Source: Chaunax sp. Z400 (Eukaryota > Chordata > Actinopteri > Lophiiformes > Chaunacidae). From it: a stretch of 64,000 nt of DNA. This document shows, one piece after another, positions 46,428 through 58,800 of the stretch (position 1 is its first letter; each line of letters begins with the position of its first letter). Made by a program: the position numbers and the translations under genes. Location: the NCBI GenBank assembly GCA_037577475.1, contig CM075201.1, positions 10,149,501-10,213,500 on the forward strand. The letters are read 5' to 3'. The notes beneath the pieces are model-generated. The model had not been told where the DNA came from, did no database searches, and saw only the letters and a program-made list of their open reading frames with translations.

Positions 46428-49400
46428 GCTATAAGATCAGCAGTTTTTTAAGTGGTGGAGCAATACTGATTCCTTTGTTTGTTTATTTTATTGGCCTCAA
46501 TGTAATCCATTGCAAATATAGTTGATAGAGAGTCTTTACAAAAAGTACACCCACCAGGTAATTTTCAAATTGTTGAACGTAAACTCTCCTCAAGGTTGCT
46601 AAATCCCAGACATTCCTAGAAACTAATTATATTATCTCTCTTAAGGTCCACTGAGCTATTATGAGACAAACAAATGCCCTCTGAAAATTCTGAGGATGGT
46701 CAGTCACTGTGGTGATGTCATGGCATTGTTTATAGTACCTTTCACCCCTGGAAACCTGCTCCTGTTTAATGATCGATAACCAATTTTAGCTTCAGTATGT
46801 AAACCAATACAGTTTGTTCACTTCCCCATGACCATTAAATTCACATTAAAATCCCATTGGTATCACTGCTAGTTTGATAGTTATTCAAGAAAAACAATAT
46901 TTCACTACTGTTGTATTTAGCGCCATAATTTGATGCTTTCTTCCTTGGTATATGTCCAATCCTCCCACCAAGGTTCATCAAAATCTGTCTGGTAGCTTAT
47001 CTGTAATAGATGGAAATGTAAAACAAATTAAAAATAAATTTTAAAAAAAGCCCTATTTTGCAATGTTAAAGGAAGTGAAACAAAATTCCTAATCCCTCCA
47101 TACATTTAATGGGTTCTTATATCATATGCCCAACCCTCCCACCGGGTTTAATGAAAAACCGTCAAGTAGTTTTATTCTAGTCTTACTCACAGACAGACAG
47201 ACAAACCATTGATCCTCCAAGGTAATAATAACAGGAAGAAAATACCATCACATGCAGGGACTATGCAGATACCACCACACACGTCTAGTGGGTCAAAAGT
47301 GATGATGGAGATGATATTGACCCTTTATCTATGTACATATTTTGACATAATGTAAATATCCTTTGACATATGTCCAGACATGTAGTGGTTGCACTTGCAG
47401 AATGAATTTCATAGCATAGTGGACTGTTGGCCTTAGTGGGAGGGGTATGTACTTTCTGAGTGCCCTGTTTGTTAAATATTAATTTTCTGTTGTAGTTTAC
47501 TTTCCTTAATATTTGTTAAGTCCTTGGCCAGTCACACTGTGTACTTACTTTTTCATTCCTCTTTTACCTTGATTATCTAAAGTCCTCCATGACCTTTAAA
47601 AGTCATGCTTGTGGCCAAAATAACGGGCCAAAAGAGTTACACACTCGAGAACTGGAGACGACGTGTGTCACACTGTAGGGTTCCTGTTTGTGCTGGTTGC
47701 CTGAATACAGGAGTAGTGATTTTAAAGAAGTGGAGAGCTCAATTTTGGTTTTATGCAAATGTGATGGTGAATGATTATGAGAAATATGAAAAACTTTATA
47801 ACATCAGACGGCATGTCTTTGCGTCAGCCATGCATGACGCATGGACCTAGCTCTAAGCAGCTGTGTAGAAAAATTTGCCTGAAACAGAAACACATTTGAA
47901 TGCGATGCAGGATACAGACTTTGGTGGCTTCACCCACTGCAGAACTGTTATGTTCAGTAACACTGAGTAATAATGTGGAAAATGTGAGCACAGGGAAACG
48001 AGAGAACAGAGGCTGCAGTGACTGTGACAGGTGAGGGAAAGTAAAGACTTGAAGCCTCTCCACTCAAACTGGTGCTAACAAGATATATAGGTGGACGCAT
48101 TGAACCAGAAGTTCTCTGTAAGGCAATGCAGCAATGTCATGTGACGTTTCAGACCAGTCACAGATGTTCGCACAGTGACGCTGGTGTGTTGAAAATTCGA
48201 CAGGAAGACTTTGGTCAGAGAGCATGTGTTGATTTGGAGCCCAATTTGGAGGAAAAAAAATAAATAATTTGGTGCAGCATCAGCAACATTGCTGGCACTG
48301 TATCGAACCTTGTGGTGAAGAGAGAGTTGAGCCATAAGGGAAAGCTCCAGATTTACCAGCCGATCAATGTTCCAACCCTCACCTATGGTCATGAGCTTTG
48401 GGTGGTGACCGAAAGAATAAGATCACGGATACAAGTGGCTGAAATGGGTTTCCTCCGTAGGGTGTCTGGGCTCAGCCTTAGAGATAGGGTGAGGAGCTCA
48501 GACATCCGGAGGGAGCTCGAAGTAGAGTCCCTGCTCCTTCGCGTCAAAAGGAGTCAGTTGAGTTAGTTCGGGCATCTGATTAGGATGCCTCCAAGGCGCC
48601 TCCTTTTGGAGGTTTTCCGGGTACGTCCAACTGGGAGGAGACCCCGGGGTAGACCCAGAACAACTCATAGTGAGTTGCAGTGTATAAAGTAATGGCAAAA
48701 CATGAAGAAGGTCTGGGATTTTTTTTACTTTTGTGATTCTTAAGAGGACTTCTAGGCCCCTGCGCTTACTGAGCTGTAACACATCTGGCTGAGATAGGAT
48801 TATTTATGCTAAATTTATATTTCTTTTCACCTACTAAGCCTTTTGTGTTTAAGAGGAAGTCGGTGTGAGCCTGTTCTCCACCTACGTCAGTTTCCTAACT
48901 CCTGTCTTGATTACAACAGCCACATGTACAACCTCACTGTTACCGTATGCCAAAATGCAAATTGAGAAGCTGCAACATGCAAGAACAAACTCTAAACTTG
49001 TATGCAAGAGAGCCAAGAGGAAGTCACCCATTTCCGGAAGTGGCTTGTGACCTTTAAGAAGCGCTCAGTCTGTGGAGACTGTGGTTTGATGGTGGCTCAA
49101 ATAGGGGATTCACATGTCACTTGCAAATGGGACACGTTTTGGTGTACTGACAGAGATTACATTTTTCTTGTGAAAGAAGGCCTGAAGATTGCAAACCTTG
49201 GTCACAATGACTAACTGGACAGATTAAATGTTTAGTAGTCCTCTCCCTGATGAGGCTCTGTGATCCCTTGAGATTTTGACAGATTTGTATGGACTAAAAT
49301 GAGGAGGTATTTACTTGGCTGTTAAGATACCATGCCTACCAAGCTTAACTGTAACTATTTGCTTCTTAAAACACATCCCGATGCTTTGAGGAGTTGCTGT

Positions 49401-49804
49401 GCGATAGGTCGCAATTTTGACTTTGACTGGTTTCACTGATGTCCGGTAGCACTACAAATCAAACTCATGCTAAAACAGTACCTGGCATTGGTAAGCATTT
49501 GTTCAAACTGATCATCTTGATGGGCATAAAACCCTAGCAAAGAACATTAACACCCTTAAGCCACACAAAGGCCCAGTCACAGTTCATTTTATGGTGTCAA
49601 GCTCTGTCTTTCTCTGTCTGCCCTCGTCTTTCTTCCCCAGAAGTAATGAAGTGAGAAGAGAAGGAACGTTTCCAGACACTGGCTGGACACAGCTAGCTCT
49701 GTTAGAGATGGTCCAGGCTGAAATGTTGCCTTGTCAGTTTGAAACAAGAGCTTTATGAGTCTATAAGAGTTGATGATGTCTGAGCAAAATGTTGTTTTCA
49801 ATGC

Positions 49805-49840
<36 letters not shown>

Positions 49841-52800
49841 CAATGGACGATATCGATGGGATAGTGTTCTCGATTCTTCATTTTCTGTAATCGTGTCCAC
49901 TGAATAAAAAAAAAATTGCGGCCGCTTTAGTAGCTTGGCTGTTTAAATATGGCAGACGTAGATTTGTGGTGTGCAGGAAGTTCGCTGCGTGCTGCACAAT
50001 GATGATTTTAGCACCTGTTCTCCTTTTTTTTAAAGCTTGATGGAGGTGATACCAAAAAATTAGGTACCAGATACCACATTTTTACCCAACGGAAAACCCA
50101 AAAAGTCGAGTCGAGTCGAGATGAGCATGTAACATGTAAACAACCCTTTTAGTGAGCTTTAGGTGGATGAGCAGGTGGATTTTGTTTTGCAGCTTTAGTA
50201 AGCCAGACTAGCTGCTTCCAGTCTTCATGCTACACTGAGTTACTAATCCAAAGGTCTGGCTGGTTAACACCCAGACATATAGGTGGAATCAATGTGACAC
50301 TTCTTAATGGCGGCCCTGATCAACAATTTGAAGAAGTATGATAATTAAAATATCAGTCGGCAAGTGTTAATGCTTTGTATAGGCTATAACATACTGTCAC
50401 ACACATTTTATGCCATGTTTTGGTATGGTTTTAACAGATCTGTTGTACTGTAGACTGTAAAGAAGGAGCCATTATCTGTCAGCTATAATCTATTTAAAAA
50501 AAAATTTTTTTTTTGGATACTATTCACTCTGACTGGGCAGTCAATTCATAAAATGCTGACCAAGAGGCCGTAACTACTTGTGGTTGTCTGTGCATGTGCT
50601 CATGAGGCCCGAGCAGAGTTGACCAGACTGGATGAAGGGAGGCACATTTCCTCTGCTGACAGGACTCTCCTTTGGGTGCGTTCTGCTGTTGGGGAGCAGC
50701 AGGACTCCGAGCATTGCTAGAGTGATAAGTGGTTAGTGTTGGATATCGACTTGTAAACAGGAAATGTTGTTTCACCCATAGGGCTGAGTCAGGGAGGGGC
50801 CCTGGGGAGAACGTAGCCGCAAGTGTAGAGTGTGTGCGCACTTATTTGTGTGTCTACGTTGAAACACTGACATTGTCTTGTTGACATTATGTCGAGATGC
50901 TTGTTACATTTAGCTTTAATTTATGATTTCTTTTGCGGAAAGTGTAGCCACGAAAGTCATGATGTGAATGTGGTAGAGGTTTGTCACAACGGTTCAAACC
51001 GAATGTTTGCAGGAAGTGATCACACTCATAGGATACTTGGAAATGTGCACAGACCGCTTGAAATAAACGGATCATTTTCCTCTAACGGCCTGGAAGATGG
51101 CCAGTGATAGTAAAAAGGGTCAGCTCTCAAGCAGTGCCAAAAATGCTTGCATACATGCCAGTGCTGTCAGAGCATTTGTGCTGTAGGGTTAAATGTGGAC
51201 ACAGGAAGTGAAAACACGTTCCGTATGTGGGTGAAATCATTTAAAGGCTGTTTTCAATATCTGCTGCAGTGGTGGCGCACGTCTAAATGAGGCAAAAGCC
51301 TTCATCTGATAATGGTCCCTGTCATGCTAACACTACATCTCGTTCCTCCATGGCACTCTAATCTGTTTATCTTTGTCTAGCTGCGAACAGGAATTGCAGT
51401 TTCTAAATAACTCTCTCACTTAGATGCAGTCACCGAGGAGGGTTTGCCTCTGACTGTGTCGACAATGGAGGAACTGTTCGAAAGCAAATTTAAAACTTCA
51501 GTGTTCAGTTCAACAAAAACAAAAAGTGTGAAACAGCAGATGCTAATACACAGCACTGTGGCGCAGGAGGTGCTGTCTTCCAACACATCGCCTTGTCTGT
51601 CTTCTATTAAGTCGGAGAGCTTCCTCTTGGGATTGTCAAAAGGATGGAAGTATTCATCATCTTAAATGGCGTCTGACGGTTAATTGAAACAAATCATTGT
51701 AACAATTTATAAAACTGTGCCAAAGGCTCAGTGTGTGCATAATTTGCCCAACGGTTACAAAGATTATTGTTATGAGCTTTTTTGGATTAAAACAACAAGG
51801 CAATCAATCAGTGTGAGCAGTACAAGTGAAACAGGAAATTGGCTGATCCAGGATCTGCTACACTCTGCCAGATGATGTGGAGTGCAATGAGTCTCGACAG
51901 GCAGATGGTTTGCAGGAACCCCAAGAAAATAGTGGCTGATCTTACAGCCGGCCTCATCTGTGCACCTCTCATGTGATGGATTTTGAGTCCTGCTTTTTAC
52001 TTAAAATCTTCCCATGACCTGACCTTTTTTTTGGGATTGTTTAAAGAAAGATTGTCCGACTTCCAGTCTGAGTACGTTGACACTGTAGGGAACTCGAGAA
52101 AAAGGAAAAAAAAAAGAAGCATGTTGTAGCTGTGTTTTATTTAGAAACTGTACTAAAATACAATAAAAATAAATATTGGAACAAACTAGAATCGGCTGGG
52201 AGCAGCTATCATCATTAAAGTTTTGATAAGTTTTAAGTGTTGACACAGATGGTGTGATGTCATTTTTGTGCATTTTACAGCCCTTAATCTAAAGCTTTAG
52301 CCTTGAGCCCTATTTTTCTAAGGATCTTTGTCCCAGACATCACTGCAGAAATACAATATTCCACATCACTGAATAAAAATGACAAGCAGTACCATCCTAT
52401 ATCTGCTGCGTCATACTGTATTTCTATTATTTATACCTGGAACAGGGGTTCTAGTTAAAAAGATGCCGGGGTAGGAGCGCCTCCTGGGCTCACATTGATT
52501 TTGCTGATGGTGCTCTTTGGATAGGGTTACATGTAGACTTGAAAATCACATGGAAACGCCAAGGTGGTCTCTTTTAAAACAATTCAAATGCTTTTCTTGT
52601 CCTGTCGTTGGTCACGTTCTAGTCATCACAGCAGCCTAAAAATGGCAGATTAAATTCAAGTAAAGCCTCTCTGTGAGCCCAAGACGTTGTCTATTATTTC
52701 ATGTCACGAGGTTCATGTTCGCTCTCATTAAATACCTCAAGAGATAAGAAGCAAGCAATCCGATGTCCGAGCCTGGATTGCGATGTCTCCGTCACATCTG

Positions 52801-55800
52801 TCTGTAATCCCATCATGCCTTCGCAGAGAGAATCTCCTTCTTTTCCCCCTCCGTCTACAGCACCAGGTGGAACCTCTGAACATGGACTCTTTCATACACC
52901 TTCTACATGCACTAGTGTTTTATACTGTTGGAATAAAAAAAAATGTAGCCTATAGACTATAATCCAGGTTTGGATTGTGTCTCTCTGGCTTTGTAGCTTG
53001 TACTTAATCAAGGTTCACCCTGCTTATATTTGTGCGTGTTTGTGTGTGTATGCATGTTGTATGTCTGTGTGAGCCATCTGTTATAATACTTGATCCTCAG
53101 CGTTCCCCCTGTGCTAGCTGCGCTCCATCAGGACGCGTTGCCTGCAGGGTTTGAGGACTCTGCCGTATCTGGGACCCTCTCAGTGGGACAAATTTAAAAA
53201 TAGCTCACTGACTTTGAAAGATGGAACGGCACAATGGACGCTGTTGACGTCGACACACACGGAGACATGGCAACGTGACTTTATCTTTCTCAAACAGTGG
53301 CTCTGGCTGTGGTGCAGAAAACAGCACTTCCTGCTTTAATACCAGTGGTCCTTTGTTATTGTCTGCTCATTAGAATGGCTAGTCAGAGCAGTGACAAGCA
53401 GTGCTGCCCGGAGAGACACGGTGTCATTATGGAGGTTTTGTTTCTGGTTATCTAATGGAGTGAGTGGGTGATTAATTCTCATGGGCTTGGGGCTGCTTTT
53501 TATTTTCGCACAGTGCACAAAGAACTGCTGAGCTGAGACGGCACTGCATGTGTTGTGGTCGAGTCTTAAAGGTTAAATTGCTGTGGTGACAATGTGCAGT
53601 CACCGTACTCGGAACGCATTTCTTGTTGCTTAGTAGCGAAACGAGCTGTGTTCTCATACATCGAAACATCTTCTGTCATTTCTGGGAAAATCGAACCAAA
53701 CCTTAAACCCCTTTGGTGCACCGAGGCAGTTATCCAAGTGTATCTATCTACTTTGCACAGAGACGCTTGAAAAACATGCACTTTCAGTTACCCCCAACTT
53801 TCCTCATAATCATGTACAATATTCTCTAATTTAGGAATAATATGTGGTACATTTGCGCTAACGTGGGCCACGCTTTTGCAAACAAGGCTCTTATAGTCCA
53901 GTGCGTTACATGAAGTATGTCACCGATGTGATTGATTAGCTGAAAGAGTGGCCGTGGGCTCTCAGAATAACGGTCACATCTAGGTATACGTCAGTGCTCT
54001 CAAAGCCTAAGAGAGCTGCCTGGATCAGTGAATCTCTTCAGACGTGGCCCGCAAAGCCAGAGCCTTCATAAGACGACCCTGATCAGATTCTGAGCACTCA
54101 AGAGTAATCATGCAACAAACTCTCTCTCGTTTCAGGAGAGAAGTTCATGAAACGACACAGAAGTATCACGCTGGGGGGGGAGAGGCAGACACCACCTCTC
54201 TTTTCTTTTTAATGTCCTTTATACGGAACCACGAGGCATGAATTACAGTTTGATCAATGTTGCTGACACTTTTTGGAGGTCTTCATATTATGGCGTTTGG
54301 CTGCTGCAGGAATGAATTGTTAACCAAGCTGGCAGAAACCTTCTCCTCATTAATACAGGGGTCGTTATTTAATCACTGACTCGATCACTAGCATTTAGCA
54401 CCAGTAGGTCTGCATTTACTCAGTGTGCTGAAGACACAATATTGATATTTTTCAATTTGAATCACAGCAGAGAATACAGCTTTTTGACATCAGTGTTCTG
54501 GTATTACTCCTGGTATGAGTAATGAACTCGGGTTATACATTTTCATGGGCCTCTTGTCATTCAAGTTCTCTCCGGAGATGCTTTGTCTTTGTTCATTGTC
54601 ATATGGAAGCACTGCAGTCTCCTCTTAATAAAACATGGCCCGAAGAGAGAACTATTGATTTGTGACTGTGCTTTCATCTCCTGTTCTTTCTCCTTGCAGC
54701 TTGAAAGCTCTGGTTTCGACAGGAGGGAAAAACGTCCAGGCAGCTTGTGACTGGTGAGAGCAACACGAAATTTGACTCTCATGCTCTCTCACACAAGTTG
54801 TTAATGCACAACTGGAATGCTTCTTGTAATGATGAACATAACATCTACTAGTATAGCTCCTCAACGTTGTATTGACGTGTCACTGTGGTGTTACAACAGT
54901 GCTTCCCCCTGCTGGACATTGTTCCTCTCTCCCACTGCTATCACTTCTATGCGTCTATCTCCAGGCTCTTCTCCCACGTGGATGACCCGTTCCTAGATGA
55001 CCCTCTGCCCAGAGAATACGTGTTATATCTGCGACCCAGTGGACCGCTGCTTCAGCAGCTGTCGCATTTCTGGCAGCAGTCCCGCATCTCCTGTGGCAAG
55101 AATAAGGCACACAACATCTTCCCCCACATCACCCTCTGCCAGTTCTTTGTGGTGAGTGTAAATATTCATGGAGAGGAAGCTGGGTGTCATTCCTTAACTC
55201 TTGAATTGTCCCGCTGTCTTCCAGTTTATTGGGGTTATACTTTTTCCTATTTGTTGCCCCTGTGCTCAGTGTGCCGATGGGAAGGTGGAGGCTATGTCCG
55301 ATGCTCTCCAGGCCGCCGTGGCCAAGTGGAAGGCTCGTATACCCATGCCCCTCCCACTGGAGCTCTACACCTCTTCAACCTTCATCGGACTCTTTGTGGA
55401 GGAGCAGGTGGCAGAGGTGCTGAAGGGTTTCGCTGCTGACTTTGCCACTGAAGCAGCTGCTAAAGCAGGTTTGCGCATCTTTGTCACTTTGATGGAAATC
55501 GTAGGATTGCATTTTCACATTTGATACTTAAATCGATCATAATCATCTAATCGCACTGTGCATGAGCTGAGCAGTATCACTAGATGATGCATTTTCAGTG
55601 CATTTAAATCTTTCTGTCAGTAGGGAGGCGCTAAACACTACACCATTGTTGTGAGAATTCATATGGTGTGCACATTTCTTTTCTTCTTTTGTCCAGATGT
55701 GCATGTGGAACCCCATAAAAAACAACTTCATGTCACTTTGGCATACCACTTCCAAGCAAGCCACCTTCCAATTTTGGAAAAGCTGGCCAAAAGCGTGGAT

Positions 55801-58800
55801 GTATCTTCAGGCTGTGACTGGCTGGCTGTGCTCTTCTCCAGGGATATTCGGTTTGCCAACCACGAGGTAAATTAGCTTTGGAAATTAGTTCACCCTCTCA
55901 ACCCATTTCGCAATTGTCTGCTCAGTGAAATGTTTTGGACATCAAGTGATAGCTATTTTGTTCAAATAATAGTGAGTAGATACGAAATCTGTGTGTTTAT
56001 TGTGCAGTATGTCTGTCTAACAATAACTATCTGCCCCCTGTAGACACTGCAAGTCATGTACCCGTATGTGCCTCAGAATGATGATGAGCTTGAGCTGCTG
56101 CCGGGAGACTTTATCTTCATGTCTCCCGTGGAACAGAGCAGTGCGAGCGAGGGGTGGGTGTATGGCACGTCTCTGAGCACAGGGCTATCGGGCATGCTGC
56201 CTGAGAACTATGTCAACCGTGCTGATGAGTCTGACACCTGGGTCGTCCATGGGTAAGGATGGAGGACAAGATACTGAGCCCAAGTCCGTCGTCATTTGAT
56301 TCATAAGGAAGCGATGCTGGGAGGTCCTGAGATCAGATTAGACTAACAAAGTGAACACACAGTACAGTAGAAGCACTCACAGCTGTAGCAGATTATCACT
56401 GATTGTCCCTCAAAGTCTTTTTTTTTCTTTCTTTTTCCAATGACGTTCCTTTCATTGTTCATTGTTTAAGCACCTGCAAATAAACTAGAAAGCACTCCGC
56501 CAACGCCAATGTCACTAAAACCTGAACAATCAGAAAATAATGTGACTCTGAATCTGCAATACATTACAAACTGACTCCAATATTGACCCCCTCCAAATAT
56601 AGATTTTAATCTCCCTGATTTTGATTATGATCCAGATCTAAATACGATGACACATAGTGGTGGAACATCATGTGTTGTCTATGCCTCTGTATTTTTATTT
56701 TGATTGATCTGCTCTAAGTTTACTCAGCTGCTCCTTGGCCCAAACTCCACCTCTGCAAATTTAAAAAAAATCAGAATCCATTGACAACTTTCCGAGATAT
56801 CTTGTGCAGAGGAAGACAAACAAACAAACAAACAAACAAACTTGTATTGCATAACCTCGTCCAACTTGTTGGCGGAGGTAATGGAAAGTTTCTGGTCTGG
56901 CTGGAAAGATTCAGGATAAAGGAAGGAAAATGGGTCACTTTTGTCTACATCTCGATAAACTTAGCCCGGGCTGCTTCTGTCACATCCCTACACTCCTCTA
57001 CCAGGTTTTACCGCCTTTATGCCTCATCACTACCTTTTAATGTTCTTAAAAAGTCATATATTGTGTACTGTTTGTGTGTACGTGTTTTGTGTCTTTCTCA
57101 GCACATTGGATAAACTGAATCATGTTTTACGTGCTATATAAAGGTGTTGTGTTTGTGCAATCCTCAGTTCTCACTCCATTCTCAACTGTGCCTCTCCATC
57201 TAACTCTGGCACCGCTGTGGGTGGGTTATTACTTGATGGCAGGCTGGATGACAGTCTACTCGACAGTCTTACGGATCCTCCCAGCCTTACTGCTCTCTGT
57301 CCTCCTATGCAGGTACAGCATTCTGTCATACATCCAAATCAGAGTGTTTTATTGTGAGTATTAGTGAATGCTCCTGGCTGGAGTTCAAGATTAAAGCTGT
57401 TCCCCTCATCTGTTGCTTCACATTTTAAAATCTTCACTTCAGGTATCGAGGCCAACTACTCAGTCCTCCCTGTCCAAGATGAGGCTTTTTGTTTGTCGCC
57501 ATGGTGAGAGGATGGATGTGGTGTTTGGAAAACACTGGGTCACTCAGTGCTTTGACTCCAAAGGTTAGCACACTAGCATAGATTGACACATTTTTTATCC
57601 TCTTGGCTTATATTAGACCCTTTGGACTGTAGTGTCTCCTTCTCCATTAGACTCTCATTTGTGTCTGTGTAGGCCGATACATTCGCTCTAATCTCAACAT
57701 GCCATCTAGTCTGCCAGCTAGAAGTGGAGGTCACCGGGACTTTGATAAGGATTGTCCAGTTACTGTGTTCGGCTCCACCCAGGCCCGTCTTGTGGGTCAG
57801 TACGTTTTCTATACAGTTTATTCTGATGCTTGAAGTGATGCATGAGTAAAAGAGGTCAACAGTGACATCTACCAACACAAAGAATTTAGTCTTTTAAAAA
57901 CAGTAGACATTGTTTCACAAATGTTATACCACTTAAAATGCCTGACATTCTGTGTTTTGGTGCATCTCAGGTGAAGCTCTGTTGGAAAGCCATGAGTCAA
58001 TAGACTTTGTTTACTGCTCTCCTTCTCTTCGCTGTGTCCAGACTGCTCAGCACATTTTGCAGGGTAGGATCACATCTTCATTGCCTGATTGATACTCTGA
58101 CCACAGCCACAGACAGGTTACATAACCATGCGGGTTTTTATCCTCCCAAACTAGCTTCACCAAACTTTACACATAAATTAACCATGATAAGTAGTTGTGC
58201 CTTTTAATTATTTCTATCTTATCTTCCATGGAGAGATGCTTTTAAGGTGACTTTGAAGGTTGGCCAGCTTCTCTATCGCATTTATCCAAAATAATATACC
58301 CTACTCAAGGCTCACTAAAAGGATGGATATGTCATATACTGATGCATTTGTTGTATAATTTCTTTGCAGGGTTCAGGGGGATGTATCATCTTCAAATGTC
58401 TGTTCAGCTGCTGCATGATAATGTTAGATTTTCAGTGTTAGTTTTAGCTCTGAAACCTCCAGTTTGGGTCAGATCTCAAGGGGATTTGTCTAGTTATGTA
58501 AAGCTTTAATGAACTACAACAAAACCTGAGGTACTGTGACACATAATAAGGAGAGTAAATGGATAGGAAAAGAAAGAGAGGGTCGTATTCTTCTTCACCT
58601 AGTGACTCCTTTTTTCTTTTTAGAAATATTTCTTTGTCAAACCCTGTAAAATTCAAAGTACTGCCATGTTATTGACTTATTACTCTGAAAGCACCAAGTC
58701 TTCCATTTCATAGGAAGATATATGATGTGACCTGAGTATCACTTTCTGATGGTTTCTCTCTCGCTTCATTTTGTCTCAGGTCTCCAGCAGGAGGGAAAGA

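Larger units (their letters stand above)
42038..54699. other. ubash3b intron 1 (12.7 kb)
   Basis: No further ubash3b exon or other gene could be supported. It holds four CA microsatellites, a Tc1 transposase remnant (42640-43000), a LINE reverse-transcriptase fragment (48297-48664), copies of an unclassified repeat family (43090-43250 minus, 46940-47232 plus), and a GGACC-type repeat next to a CA tract at 45998-46165. The last 4 kb is mostly unique sequence and could contain regulatory elements. Confidence 0.6.

Noticed and set aside
55141..55439. Continuous ORF joining ubash3b exons 3 and 4 through the intron
   Set aside because: Strong GT-AG sites at 55152 and 55269 remove this segment, and the spliced product matches the UBASH3B family without a gap.
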